A stretch of DNA of 64,000 nt, taken from assembly GCA_015066465.1 (NCBI GenBank), contig SVOI01000006.1, positions 21,233-85,232 on the forward strand, read 5' to 3'. A model generated the notes under the pieces. It saw nothing but the letters and a program-made list of their open reading frames with translations, made no database searches and was not told the DNA's origin. Below, in pieces: positions 24,789 to 34,220 of the stretch (positions are counted from its first letter, which is position 1; every line of letters starts with the position of its first letter). This DNA is from Oscillospiraceae bacterium. Its GTDB lineage: Bacteria; Bacillota; Clostridia; Oscillospirales; Acutalibacteraceae. Made by a program: the position numbers and the translations under genes.

Positions 24789-26282
24789 ATGAAAGAAAAA
24801 ACAGGCTACAAAGTTCCTAAAAAAGAGCTTAATATGTTCGCTCTTGGCACTATGGGTCAAGGTATGATTTACACTATGATGTCAAGCTACATAAGTGACT
24901 ACTACGTTAACGTTTTACAGTTACCATTAGTTTTCATTCTTGTGCTTATGCTTGGTGCAAGAATCTGGGATGCTATTAACGACCCAATGATGGGTATTTT
25001 AGCAGACGTACGTTCAAGAAAAACAGGTAAAATGAGGTCATTTATAATTTACTCTGCACCACCTCTTGTAGTGCTTACAATTTTAATGTACTTCTGCCCT
25101 GACTTAAATAAAAACGGCTTAATGGTGTACGCTGCAATTATTTATATCCTCTGGGGTATGATTAACACAATGGCAGACGTTCCAATGTGGAGTTTACCTA
25201 ATGTTATGACTCCTGATGCAGAAGAACGTGGTCAGGTTATTTCATTCGCAAAAATCCTTAATGGTATTGGTACTGCTGTTCCTGAAGTTTTATTCTTAGT
25301 GGCTGGTCTTGCTTTACCATTAGTTATTGATTCAAGCAATCCTATTGAATATAACAAATCAAAATATTTAATTATTTCAATTGTTGTTTCAGTTATCGGT
25401 ATTATTCTTTTTACAAACTCATATTTCCACGTTAAAGAAAGAGTAAGAATTCCAGCAAAGGTAAGAAAGCCTGGTGAACCTTCTACTCTTGCAAGAGTTT
25501 TCAAATGCAAACCTTTAATGCTTGTTGTTGCTATGGGTGTTCTTTCAAGTGGCAGATATATGGTTCAGGCTGCAGCTGTTCACGTTGCAAGATACGCTTT
25601 CTATATTGGTCCTGACCTTACTGGTATGACACCAGCAGAAAGAACTGCGGCAATTGATGCAAGCGTTTCTTCTGTAAAAACAATCTTCCAGGTATGTGCA
25701 ATAGTTGGTATGTTTGGCGCTATGCTCTTTATGCCAAAGCTTATGAAGAAATTTGACTATAAGAAAATAGTTATTACAACTTGTCTTGCTGGTTTTGTTG
25801 CAAGTATTTTCACAACAGTTATTGGTTGGTATACTGCAAATCTTTACATTTGTATTCCATTCATTCTTATTTCTTGTATTCCTTTAGGCGTTCTCAACGT
25901 AGTTTCAAGTGCTATGATTTGTGACTGCCTTGACCTTATTGAATTACAGACTGGTTTCAGAGATAACGGTCTTGGTGCTGCGTGTCAGGGCTTTGTTAAT
26001 AAGTTAGGTAATGCTCTTGCAACAAGTGGTATTATTATTGCTTATATGTTAATTGGTTTAGAGCCTGAAAATATGTTAAGCTCTACTGCAATTGTTGCGG
26101 CAACTGACCTTACTAAAATGCAGAACTTTGGTATGTTCTCACTCGTTTCAATTGTACCAGGTGTAAGTATGCTTCTTTGTGCAATTCCAATGTTCTTCTA
26201 CAAAATCTCTGGTAAAGAGAAAGAAAGAATCGTTACTGAACTTGCTGAAAAGAGAGCAAGAGAAGGCGTTGTTGTAGAATAA
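24789..26282 (+). CDS. GPH-type sugar:cation symporter (MFS)
   Basis: A 497-residue, 12-helix transporter of the glycoside-pentoside-hexuronide:cation symporter family. Typical signatures are ARIWDAINDPMMGILADVRS near helix 2-3 and GMINTMADVPMWSLPNVMT. It imports a glycoside, possibly to feed a cytosolic glucosidase such as the GH3 at 13655, though the genes are not linked. The start is ATG 24789 (AGCAGGG upstream). It is monocistronic, followed by the composite repeat terminator at 26309-26353. Confidence 0.88.
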   Translation: MKEKTGYKVPKKELNMFALGTMGQGMIYTMMSSYISDYYVNVLQLPLVFILVLMLGARIWDAINDPMMGILADVRSRKTGKMRSFIIYSAPPLVVLTILMYFCPDLNKNGLMVYAAIIYILWGMINTMADVPMWSLPNVMTPDAEERGQVISFAKILNGIGTAVPEVLFLVAGLALPLVIDSSNPIEYNKSKYLIISIVVSVIGIILFTNSYFHVKERVRIPAKVRKPGEPSTLARVFKCKPLMLVVAMGVLSSGRYMVQAAAVHVARYAFYIGPDLTGMTPAERTAAIDASVSSVKTIFQVCAIVGMFGAMLFMPKLMKKFDYKKIVITTCLAGFVASIFTTVIGWYTANLYICIPFILISCIPLGVLNVVSSAMICDCLDLIELQTGFRDNGLGAACQGFVNKLGNALATSGIIIAYMLIGLEPENMLSSTAIVAATDLTKMQNFGMFSLVSIVPGVSMLLCAIPMFFYKISGKEKERIVTELAEKRAREGVVVE

Positions 26283-26407
26283 TAAATTAAGAATTAAAAA
26301 TTAAAAATTAAACTCAGTTAACTGATTTTTGTTAATCAATTAACTGAGTTTTTGGTTTTAAAAATTATTCGATTTTTCAGTAAGACAGAGAACCGTCCCC
26401 TGTCTTA
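26283..26407. repeat. Composite intergenic repeat copy 2
   Basis: The same modules as 12632-12758: TTAAAAA spacer, ACTCAGTTAACTG hairpin (26309-26353, the terminator of the symporter gene), AAAAATTATTCG linker, then the palindrome AAGACAG...CTGTCTT (26382-26407). Both copies follow plus-strand genes. Confidence 0.8.
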
Positions 26408-26450
26408 TTAAGGATTTATATCGCTGATAAGTAATGCTGTGCATTACTTA

Positions 26451-27785
26451 TCAAAACTTCTTCTCGCCACGCTCACGGATTACAAAGCGCACTGGTGTAC
26501 CTTCGAGTCCGTAAACTTCACGAATCTGGTTTTCTAAATAACGCTGATAGCTATAATGGAAAAGCTCTTCGTTATTTACAAAGCACACGAATGTTGGTGG
26601 TCTTGTTGAAGCCTGAGTCATATAATAAATTTTAAGGCGTTTGCCTTTATCTGTTGGTGGTTGCACTCTGAGAGTTGCAGCTGCCAATATTTCATTTAAC
26701 TGACCAGTTTTAATCCTCATAGCATTCTGAGTATCAACGAATTTAATGAGTTCATAAAGTCTATCTAATCTCTGACCAGTTTTTGCAGAAATAAAAATAA
26801 TAGGTGCAAATGACATAAATGAAAAGTCATTCATAAGCTTTTTGCGGTATGAGTCCATTGTTTTGCCATCTTTTTCGTAGGCATCCCACTTATTGACTGC
26901 AATTATACAACCCTTACCCTGCTCTAACGCTCTACCAGCAACCTTACTGTCCTGCTCGGTGAAGCCCTCTAAAGCATCAATCATAATTACACAGACGTTG
27001 GCTCTTTCTACTGCCATATCTGTTCTTAAAACGCTGTAACGTTCAACTGCATCTTCAACCTTAGATTTTCTTCTGAGACCTGCAGTATCAATAAACATAA
27101 ATTTACCATACTCATTCTCAACGAAGCTATCAGTTGCATCACGTGTTGTACCAGCGATATTTGAAACAATCATTCTGTCTTCGCCGATAATTTTATTAAC
27201 GAGTGAAGATTTACCAACATTTGGTTTACCAATAACCGCTACCTTGATATAATCGTCTTCATCTTCGCCATCTCTTAAATATTCCTCAGGGAAGTGCTTA
27301 ATAACTTCATCAAGTAAATCGCCTGTGCCGTGACCGTGAACAGATGACACTGGAAATGGGTCACCAATACCTAAATTATAAAATTCATAAATATCTGCTG
27401 GTGGTTCACCGATTTTGTCACACTTATTTACACAAAGGACAATTGGTTTACCACTTTTCTGGAGCATTGAGGCAACTTCACTATCAGTTGCAACAACACC
27501 ATCACGGACATTTGTTACAAAGATAATTACATTTGCACTATCAATAGCAAGCTGTGCCTGACGACGCATTTGTGAAAGAATAATATCATCTGAATATGGT
27601 TCAATACCACCTGTATCAACAAGCATCATTTTATGACCTAACCACTCACATTCACCGAAAATACGGTCACGTGTTACGCCTGGTGTATCGTCAACAATAG
27701 CAAGTCTTTTACCTGTAAGCTTATTAAAAAGCGTAGATTTGCCGACATTTGGTCTGCCGACTATTGCAACTACCGGTTGTGCCAT
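26451..27785 (-). CDS. der: Ribosome assembly GTPase Der (EngA)
   Basis: 444 residues with two tandem GTPase domains (G1 GRPNVGKST and GKPNVGKSS; G3 DTGG and DTAG; G4 NKCD and NKWD) and a C-terminal KH-like domain. It acts in 50S assembly. The start is ATG 27785 with AGGAGG 8 bases upstream; an in-frame GTG 9 bases earlier is less likely. It lies one base after the DUF512 gene. Confidence 0.97.
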   Translation of the reverse strand: MAQPVVAIVGRPNVGKSTLFNKLTGKRLAIVDDTPGVTRDRIFGECEWLGHKMMLVDTGGIEPYSDDIILSQMRRQAQLAIDSANVIIFVTNVRDGVVATDSEVASMLQKSGKPIVLCVNKCDKIGEPPADIYEFYNLGIGDPFPVSSVHGHGTGDLLDEVIKHFPEEYLRDGEDEDDYIKVAVIGKPNVGKSSLVNKIIGEDRMIVSNIAGTTRDATDSFVENEYGKFMFIDTAGLRRKSKVEDAVERYSVLRTDMAVERANVCVIMIDALEGFTEQDSKVAGRALEQGKGCIIAVNKWDAYEKDGKTMDSYRKKLMNDFSFMSFAPIIFISAKTGQRLDRLYELIKFVDTQNAMRIKTGQLNEILAAATLRVQPPTDKGKRLKIYYMTQASTRPPTFVCFVNNEELFHYSYQRYLENQIREVYGLEGTPVRFVIRERGEKKF

Positions 27786-27786
27786 T

Positions 27787-29097
27787 TTATGCACCTCCTG
27801 AAATCTTTTCTAAAAGTTTATATCCGTCATTTTCTACGGGTGAAACTTTAACATTTAAATATTCCGATAACTCATCTAAGGTTATATCGTCTAAAAATTT
27901 ATCCCCTTCGTTTCTTAAAGAAACTCTTGGAATTAAAAGCTCTTCGCCCAAATTTTTCGATTTTAACTGCTCCTTTAAATCCTGACCTGTTAAAAGCCCT
28001 GCAACAGTTACAGTTTCACCGAAAAACTTATTTTCTATTTTAACCACATTTACTTTTAAGCCCTGAAATTTTTCTTCGGCTTTTTTTGTTAATTCTGTTA
28101 AAAGTGAATACGCTGACTCGCCTGTTGCGATTGTGACTTCACGATTGATTTTGGTTACTTCTGCTTCTTCCAGAGCACTCAAAAATTCGCTCTTTAAAAG
28201 AGTACACATACCAACACCATTATCAAGCTGACTGTATTCACCATAAAAATCTTCGTCAGGGAAATCTCGTTCTGCTAATAGATAGAACTCATCTGATGGG
28301 TATGCTAAAATCTTACCATTATTAAAGAAAGAGTAATGTGCGTTAAATTCATCAATTATATCAATAACTTCATTTGCTTTTTCTTTGGTGTAAGAATCTA
28401 AATGCTCTAAACCCTCACGATATTTTGTAAGACCTACAGGAACGGCTGCAATACTGTTGATGTAAGGACTATATTTTGCGAGTTCTGATAATGAATATCT
28501 TAATTCCTCACCATCATTTATACCTGGGCATAGAACCAGTTGAGTATTCATTAAAATTCCAGCTTCATAAAACTTCTTTATGAATTTAAGGGATTCACCT
28601 GAATTCTTATTTTTCATCATTTTAACACGAAGCTCGGGGTTCATTGTATGAACAGAAATATTTATAGGACTTATGTGCATCTCACAAATTCTGTCGGCTT
28701 CTTTTTCAGTAAGATTTGTAAGTGTAATATAATTACCAAAAAGAAACGAAAGACGAGAATCATCATCTTTAAAATATAACGTTTCTCGCATACCTTTTGG
28801 CATCTGGTCAACAAAGCAGAAAATGCATTTGTTTTTACAGGAATGTTGCTTATCCATAAGGTAGGTTTCAAACTCTAACCCTATATCAGAAAATTCGCTA
28901 CTTTTTCTGATATTAACAGTTAACTCCTCTAAACCACGTTTTAAAGTGACAGAAAGTTTTTTACTTTGAATTGCAAAGCGATAGTCTAAAACATCGGTAA
29001 TTTCTCTGCCGTTTATTATCTCTATAACATCATTTTTTAAAATACCAGCTTTTTCACCATAAGAGTCGTTCAACACAGATGTTACTGTTACTGACAA
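27787..29097 (-). CDS. DUF512 radical SAM-like protein with PDZ domain
   Basis: 436 residues: N-terminal PDZ-like domain (about 1-60), a CKNKCIFCFVDQMP radical-SAM-type cysteine cluster (about 86-100), then the DUF512 domain with CPGINDG and AVPVGLTKYR. The family is widespread in Firmicutes and usually next to der, but its reaction is unknown. CxxxCxxC-type spacing supports a 4Fe-4S cluster. Confidence 0.9.
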   Translation of the reverse strand: MSVTVTSVLNDSYGEKAGILKNDVIEIINGREITDVLDYRFAIQSKKLSVTLKRGLEELTVNIRKSSEFSDIGLEFETYLMDKQHSCKNKCIFCFVDQMPKGMRETLYFKDDDSRLSFLFGNYITLTNLTEKEADRICEMHISPINISVHTMNPELRVKMMKNKNSGESLKFIKKFYEAGILMNTQLVLCPGINDGEELRYSLSELAKYSPYINSIAAVPVGLTKYREGLEHLDSYTKEKANEVIDIIDEFNAHYSFFNNGKILAYPSDEFYLLAERDFPDEDFYGEYSQLDNGVGMCTLLKSEFLSALEEAEVTKINREVTIATGESAYSLLTELTKKAEEKFQGLKVNVVKIENKFFGETVTVAGLLTGQDLKEQLKSKNLGEELLIPRVSLRNEGDKFLDDITLDELSEYLNVKVSPVENDGYKLLEKISGGA

Positions 29098-29129
29098 GAA
29101 ATCACCACCTTAAAAATAAAACTCCAATA

Positions 29130-29155
29130 GGGCGGAGAGATATTTCTCACCGCCC
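29130..29155 (-). terminator. Terminator after rpmF
   Basis: Arms GGGCGG and CCGCCC with a short AT loop, followed on the minus strand by a T-rich stretch, between rpmF and the DUF512 gene. Confidence 0.75.
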
Positions 29156-29191
29156 CTGAAAGCAATTCAACTTAAATTTCGCACAAAATAA

Positions 29192-29374
29192 TTATTTTTC
29201 AACAACTACTACTTGTTTGCCGTTATAGTAACCACAAGCTGTGCAAAGTCTGTGAGCTCTCTTGTATTCGCCACACTGTGGGCATTTTACAAGCTGTGGA
29301 GCATCCATTTTCCATACGTTTGATCTTCTTTTGTCTCTTCTTGCTTTTGAAACTCTTCTCTTTGGTACTGCCAT
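29192..29374 (-). CDS. rpmF: 50S ribosomal protein L32
   Basis: 60 residues, with a zinc ribbon of four cysteines ([18 protein letters not shown]) and the basic N terminus [17 protein letters not shown]. It is the zinc-containing form of L32. It forms the usual pair with the DUF177 gene 53 bp upstream. Confidence 0.97.
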   Translation of the reverse strand: MAVPKRRVSKARRDKRRSNVWKMDAPQLVKCPQCGEYKRAHRLCTACGYYNGKQVVVVEK

Positions 29375-29427
29375 TTTAAGTTTCCTCCTTATGTTTTAAC
29401 AATAAATGTTTTATTTACTAATTTAAT

Positions 29428-29919
29428 TTATTCCAAAAACTGAAGCAAACCTTCAAGACGTGGGTCTATCGGCTTCTTACAGTCACATTGGCCTTTGTTA
29501 AGGTTTTTACCACACATTACACAAACGCCTTTACAATCTTCTGAACAAAGGAATTTTGTTGGTAATTCTAAATTGACATCTTCTTCGATAAGCTCGTCTA
29601 AATCGAGTCGCATATCACTCACAACGAGAAAATCGTCATTATCTTCGTTGCTTAAAGATGCAATTAAATTGTGTGAGAAATCATAATTATATGTTTTCTC
29701 GGTTGCTTCTGCACATCTGTCACAAAATGCTGAATAGATTAACTCTACATTAGCACTTAACGTAACAATGCCAGTATTGTTTTTCACCATACCTTTGACT
29801 TTTACCGGTGATTTAAGTGGATTCACACCAGAAACGCTGATATGTGAAAGCGAAAGTTCGTAATCAAATTCATAAGACGAACCATCATTATTAAATATAG
29901 ATTCAAGTTCAATAATCAT
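29428..29919 (-). CDS. DUF177 (YceD-like) protein
   Basis: 163 residues. DUF177 proteins are conserved upstream of rpmF and are linked to 23S rRNA accumulation in bacteria and plastids. Visible is a CxxC pair (FCDRCAEATE) and the C-terminal CSEDCKGVCVMCGKNLNKGQCDC metal-binding-like region, with the DPRLEGLLQFL tail. Confidence 0.93.
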   Translation of the reverse strand: MIIELESIFNNDGSSYEFDYELSLSHISVSGVNPLKSPVKVKGMVKNNTGIVTLSANVELIYSAFCDRCAEATEKTYNYDFSHNLIASLSNEDNDDFLVVSDMRLDLDELIEEDVNLELPTKFLCSEDCKGVCVMCGKNLNKGQCDCKKPIDPRLEGLLQFLE

Positions 29920-30010
29920 TTAACTACCTCTCAACACGCCTTGATATTATAGTAAAATAAAGTAGATTTGTCAATATATAATTTAAAAAACTATTATTTT
30001 TTTCAAAAAA

Positions 30011-30037
30011 ATCCGCCTATCTCTTAAAGACAGGCGA
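30011..30037 (-). terminator. Terminator of the P-loop gene
   Basis: On the minus strand, arms TTCGCCTGTCTTT / AGATAGGCGGA are followed by seven T, about 15 bases after the stop at 30052. Confidence 0.85.
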
Positions 30038-30051
30038 ACTTAATAGACAAC

Positions 30052-30468
30052 TTAAGCTTTTTGAGCATATTCGAAGAGTCTTGCAGGAAGTTTATCTTCA
30101 TCTTCTGAAACTGTGAATACAAAGTCTGTTTCTGAAAGTTTTGAAATATCACTAACCTTTTTAATAAGGTCTGCAAAAGCTTCGTAATCTCTGCCTACGA
30201 TTTTAAATGTAGCATCAACAAAAATTTCTGTGATGTCGTGGTCCTGAGCGATGATACCGCAAATCATACCATAGAAAGCATCTGTGCCTTCAACACCATA
30301 TCTTTCTGTTTCAATAAGTCTTGCTTTGTGAGTTACCTCGTAAGTCAGTAACGGTGATTTCTCAATACAAACGACTGTTCCGTTTGATTTATCAACAGCC
30401 TCATTGATAAGAGAAATGAGTTTTTTTGTTTTGCCGGAACCTTTGTTGCCGATAATAAGTGAAACCAT
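30052..30468 (-). CDS. Small P-loop NTPase-like protein
   Basis: 138 residues with Walker A GNKGSGKT at 7-14 and an IFVDATF Walker B-like strand (about 82-88). The fold looks like a minimal P-loop domain. The family is common in Clostridia as a hypothetical ATPase; I know of no function. It is 53 bp downstream of pgi in the same direction but has its own terminator. Confidence 0.75.
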   Translation of the reverse strand: MVSLIIGNKGSGKTKKLISLINEAVDKSNGTVVCIEKSPLLTYEVTHKARLIETERYGVEGTDAFYGMICGIIAQDHDITEIFVDATFKIVGRDYEAFADLIKKVSDISKLSETDFVFTVSEDEDKLPARLFEYAQKA

Positions 30469-30521
30469 AGTGTTTACCTCCGTTTATTTTTTTGCTGAAT
30501 TGTCTTCAGCTAATTTACCGA

Positions 30522-31850
30522 TTATAATCTTGCTTTAAGCTCATCGCCTAAAGACTCGTAACCCGGTTTGCCTAAAAGAGCAAACATATTTTTCTTGTAG
30601 CTTTCTACACCAGGTTGGTCAAATGGGTTTATTCCTAAAGTGTAACCCGAAACTGCACAAGCCTTGCAGAAGAAATATACAAGATAGCCAAAATTGAATT
30701 CATCCATTTTGTCAATTTCTAAAATCATATTTGGCACACCACCATCACAGTGAGCAAGTACAGTACCTAAGAAAGCTTGTTCATTAACGAAGTCAACAGT
30801 TTTTCCTGCGACAAAGTTGAAGCCATCTTTATTTTCGGCATCTTCTTTAATTACCATTTCACTCTTTGGTGATTTAAATTTAACAACTGTTTCAAACATC
30901 AATCTTTCGCCTTCCTGAACGTATTGACCGAGTGAATGAAGGTCAGTTGAAAAAATTGCAGATGATGGGAATATACCTTTATTTCCTTTACCTTCGCTTT
31001 CGCCGAAGAGTTGTTTGAACCATTCGTTCATCATTGTGAAATCCGGCTCGTAAGCAACCATCATTTCGACCTTTTTGCCTTTACGGTAAAGAATGTTGCG
31101 CATTGCAGCGTATTTGTAGCAATCGTTTGTGTAAACGTCGCCTGAAAGAAAATCTTCACGAGCAGTTTTAGCACCTTGCATCATTTTATCGATATCAATA
31201 CCTGCAACTGCAATAGGAAGAAGTCCGCAAGCGGTAAGTACGGAATATCTGCCACCGACGTCATCCGGAATAACGAACGTTTCGTAGCCTTCAGAATCTG
31301 AAAGTTCTTTTAACGTTCCCCTTGCCTTATCGGTTGTAGCGTAAATTCTTTTAGCTGCTTCTTCTTTGCCGTATTTTTCTTCTAAAAGCTCTTTGAAAAC
31401 TCTGAAAGCTAAGGTTGGCTCAGTTGTTGTACCAGATTTTGAAATAACGTTAACTGAGAAATCTTTACCCTCGCAAAGCTTGATTGTTTCTGCTAAAGCA
31501 CTTGAAGAAATTGTATTACCAGCAAAAAAGATTTGCGGTTTATTTAAGTAATTATAATTTTGTGATTTACAAAATTCAATAGCGGCACGAGCGCCTAAGT
31601 AACTACCGCCAATACCAATAACGATTAAAACTTCACTATCGCTACGGATTTTTTGTGCGGCTTTTTTAATTCTTTCGAACTCTTCTTTATCGTAATTAAC
31701 AGGTAAATCTACCCAACCTAAAAAGTCGTTACCTGCACCGGTACGATTATTAAGAAGTTCGACTGCCGAAGAAACCTCACCACTTATTGCATCAACATCT
31801 TCTTCAGCAACAAAGTTTTCGAGATACTTCGTATTGAGTTTAACTGCCAA
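30522..31850 (-). CDS. pgi: Glucose-6-phosphate isomerase
   Basis: 442 residues; interconverts glucose-6-P and fructose-6-P. Signatures are [17 protein letters not shown] (phosphate site), [16 protein letters not shown] and [21 protein letters not shown]. The start is probably TTG 31850 ([10 protein letters not shown]), because AGGAG lies 8-9 bases before it. The ATG at 31859 directly abuts AGGAG with no spacing. The mRNA begins with a stable stem (31871-31922) from a consensus promoter. Confidence 0.96.
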   Translation of the reverse strand: MAVKLNTKYLENFVAEEDVDAISGEVSSAVELLNNRTGAGNDFLGWVDLPVNYDKEEFERIKKAAQKIRSDSEVLIVIGIGGSYLGARAAIEFCKSQNYNYLNKPQIFFAGNTISSSALAETIKLCEGKDFSVNVISKSGTTTEPTLAFRVFKELLEEKYGKEEAAKRIYATTDKARGTLKELSDSEGYETFVIPDDVGGRYSVLTACGLLPIAVAGIDIDKMMQGAKTAREDFLSGDVYTNDCYKYAAMRNILYRKGKKVEMMVAYEPDFTMMNEWFKQLFGESEGKGNKGIFPSSAIFSTDLHSLGQYVQEGERLMFETVVKFKSPKSEMVIKEDAENKDGFNFVAGKTVDFVNEQAFLGTVLAHCDGGVPNMILEIDKMDEFNFGYLVYFFCKACAVSGYTLGINPFDQPGVESYKKNMFALLGKPGYESLGDELKARL

Positions 31851-31870
31851 ACTTTCCATCTCCTAACTAT

Positions 31871-31922
31871 AAAGGCACAAACCTTGGTGTAACCACCAAA
31901 TTGATATTTGCAATATGCCTTT
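31871..31922 (-). ncRNA. Structured 5' leader of pgi mRNA
   Basis: On the minus strand the closing stem AAAGGCA/TGCCTTT encloses two small hairpins (ATAT-TGCAA-ATAT and TTGGTG-GTTA-CACCAA), forming a compact three-way shape. The predicted transcript start near 31921 coincides with the first base of the stem. It may be an mRNA-stabilising 5' structure or a small cis-regulator. I do not match it to a known riboswitch. Confidence 0.5.
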
Positions 31923-31927
31923 TATAA

Positions 31928-31956
31928 ATTATACAATAAGTAGTCTTTTTTTTCAA
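31928..31956 (-). promoter_or_regulatory. pgi promoter
   Basis: Minus-strand TTGAAA (31956-31951), 17 bp, TATAAT (31933-31928). It places the start at the base of the leader stem. Confidence 0.75.
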
Positions 31957-31993
31957 TAGGAATTTTACACTTTTTACAGTTTTTGTTACTTTT

Positions 31994-32170
31994 TTATATA
32001 TTTTCTTTTGAATATTCTCTGTTATAACCTATTCTGTCACGCTCTACACCAGTAATATTGTAATCAACTTTAAACCCTGCTATGAAAGAACCAGCTACAA
32101 ATGCTATGAGAATTATTATAATTATACTGATAACTGTAAAATTTCTTAAAAGTTTTGAAAATTCATCCAT
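31994..32170 (-). CDS. Short single-helix membrane protein after spoIIP
   Basis: 58 residues from ATG 32170 (AAAGGA 9 bases upstream), with one membrane helix (about 14-34) and a charged C terminus outside. Unknown. It is 19 bp after spoIIP and possibly part of the gpr-spoIIP sporulation unit. Confidence 0.55.
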   Translation of the reverse strand: MDEFSKLLRNFTVISIIIIILIAFVAGSFIAGFKVDYNITGVERDRIGYNREYSKENI

Positions 32171-32189
32171 ATTAAACAATCCTTTTATT

Positions 32190-33293
32190 TTACATATTTT
32201 CTTCAAGCAACTCTGCGAGTGAGTCACCTATTAATCTTCCTGAATAAACCGCTTCTTCCAAAGTATTTGCATCTGTTCCCATCTCTAAAAGAAGCGAACA
32301 CGGAGTTACGTGCATATTATATTTTCGCTGACAAAAGAAAATCGGTCGCATAAGACCTTTATAATTCTCTTCTGTCTTTTCTTGCAAAGCAATGGCGAAG
32401 GTAAGATTTTTGTTCCAATCGGGATAATCTTTGATATCCCCTTCTTCTGCGCCAGTTATAATCATAACCTGTGCAGCCTTTTTGCCATTGATTGTTGCAG
32501 TTGGCTTACATTTCGTTCCGCTACTGTACTCTATTGCATCACGGTGAATATCAAGCGTTATTACAATTGATGGATTTTCTTTTAATATTTTTTCAACAGT
32601 TTTTAATGAACGTGAATATGCACCATTGTAGCTTGCATCGTGAATAGTTTTATCGTGAATAACCTTAAAACCAGCCTTTTCAAGTCTTTCTACAATTTCA
32701 TCCCCCACCCTCACAACAGTTTTATCGAGTTCTTTTGTTCTTGAAACGTATTCATCTGAATACCAGCCTTTATCAAGAAGCTCATAACCTTCAGTTGTGT
32801 GAGTATGATAAACAAGTATATATGGCTCGTCTTTTGTAATTTTGCCAAAAGATGCCGTTTTAGAAAGCTCTTTTTTTATGTTTACTTTTTTAGTTTCTGT
32901 CTTATTATTTACTATTACATTTCCGTAGCTTGTTGTGGACGATGTTGCTAAAAGCTGAGTTTCCTCTATTTTGCCTGTTTTTTTGAACGAAGCATAAGCA
33001 GACACAGCCTCATCCATCAGTTTTTCGATATCCTCTGGCGTTTTTGTATCTGCAGAGTTACTATCTACAACAAAACTGTTCCCGAAACCTGAAATTTCAT
33101 TTTCTGCCCCAGAAGTATTTTTTGAATTTTCTCTTTTAAATTCATTCACACCAGTCATTACTGTGAAAGCACCTAAAGTAAAATCAGTCATAAAATTAAC
33201 TAAATCACCCGAGAAAAAAAGTGTTACAGATAAAAGAGAAAATGAAAGTATTATACTCAGAAATCCTTGTAATCCTCTATTTTTATTATTCAT
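32190..33293 (-). CDS. spoIIP: Stage II sporulation protein P
   Basis: 367 residues with an N-terminal membrane helix and a C-terminal SpoIIP amidase/endopeptidase domain (YILVYHTHTTEGYELL, VITLDIHRDAIEY, SLLLEMGTDANTLEEA). With SpoIID/M it degrades septal peptidoglycan during engulfment. The His of HTHTTEG, the His of DIHRD and the Glu of LLEMG are the likely zinc or catalytic residues. The start is ATG 33293 (AAAGGCG upstream). Directly follows gpr, as in Bacillus. Confidence 0.95.
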   Translation of the reverse strand: MNNKNRGLQGFLSIILSFSLLSVTLFFSGDLVNFMTDFTLGAFTVMTGVNEFKRENSKNTSGAENEISGFGNSFVVDSNSADTKTPEDIEKLMDEAVSAYASFKKTGKIEETQLLATSSTTSYGNVIVNNKTETKKVNIKKELSKTASFGKITKDEPYILVYHTHTTEGYELLDKGWYSDEYVSRTKELDKTVVRVGDEIVERLEKAGFKVIHDKTIHDASYNGAYSRSLKTVEKILKENPSIVITLDIHRDAIEYSSGTKCKPTATINGKKAAQVMIITGAEEGDIKDYPDWNKNLTFAIALQEKTEENYKGLMRPIFFCQRKYNMHVTPCSLLLEMGTDANTLEEAVYSGRLIGDSLAELLEENM

Positions 33294-33359
33294 ATTGCAC
33301 ACGCCTTTCAGCCTACAAAAATAGTAGTGCAATATATTTTTATGCTCTGATTTCTTAAT

Positions 33360-34220
33360 TTATAACAATGCTGAAAGCTCGTCCTGATTTAAAGATTTCT
33401 GTAAACTGAGGTTTATAGCCGTTGCTAAAAGTGAAGAAGAATTTTTAATTAACATATCAATATCTTTAGGCGTAACAATCATATCTACAACCATCTCTGG
33501 TTCATCGCTTTTACCATAAATACTCTCAGCGAGAGTCAGAGCATCAACAACTGTTGGTACACCTATTGCAATTACAGGTACGCCTAAAAATTCTTCGTCT
33601 ATTCTTTTACGTTTATTGTTTATTCCTGAGCCTGGTGCTATACCTGTATCCGACATCTGTATAGTTGTGCCGAGTCTTTTTACACTACGTGAAGCTAAAG
33701 CATCTATGGTTATAACACAGCAAGGATTAATTTCATTTACAATACATTTTATATATTCGCTTGATTCAAGCCCCGTCTGACCTAAAACGCCAGTAGAAAT
33801 TGCTGAAACAGGTCTTAACATTTCTTTAAACCCAATGCTCTTTTGCAACTCTTCTGAAAGGTGCCTTGTTGAAAGAATTTTTGAAGCAACAAATGGCCCC
33901 AAGGCATCGGCAGTAATATCACTATTACCTACCCCCGCTACTAACACAAGACCATTTTTTTGTGGTAATAATAAATCGAGTGACTCTTTTACTGTTTCAA
34001 CTATTTTGGGTAAATCACTCGAAAGAAACGTAAGTTCAGGGATTTCGATTGTTATATATCTACCAACTGCTTTGCCTAATTTTTCAGCAGTTTCTTCATT
34101 TAAAATATCAATAATTGTAGTATTACTGAAATCGTTGTGCTTAAACTCTTTTTTTATGCCTTTACCCTTTTCACTTGCGAGTTCTGCTCTTTCTAATGTT
34201 AAATCCGTTCTGAAATTCAA
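33360..34220 (-). CDS. gpr: Germination protease for small acid-soluble proteins
   Basis: 286 residues; an aspartic-type spore protease that degrades SASPs at germination. Signatures are the N terminus NFRTDLTLERAEL, LVAGVGNSDITADALGPFVA, and VITIDALASRS with IQMSDTGIAPGSG. The start is most likely TTG 34220 with AGGGGGC 6-7 bases upstream. That ribosome site is inside the 3' arm of the terminator of the upstream gene (34228-34262), which may restrain translation. Made in the forespore in known species (sigma-G). Confidence 0.95.
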   Translation of the reverse strand: MNFRTDLTLERAELASEKGKGIKKEFKHNDFSNTTIIDILNEETAEKLGKAVGRYITIEIPELTFLSSDLPKIVETVKESLDLLLPQKNGLVLVAGVGNSDITADALGPFVASKILSTRHLSEELQKSIGFKEMLRPVSAISTGVLGQTGLESSEYIKCIVNEINPCCVITIDALASRSVKRLGTTIQMSDTGIAPGSGINNKRKRIDEEFLGVPVIAIGVPTVVDALTLAESIYGKSDEPEMVVDMIVTPKDIDMLIKNSSSLLATAINLSLQKSLNQDELSALL

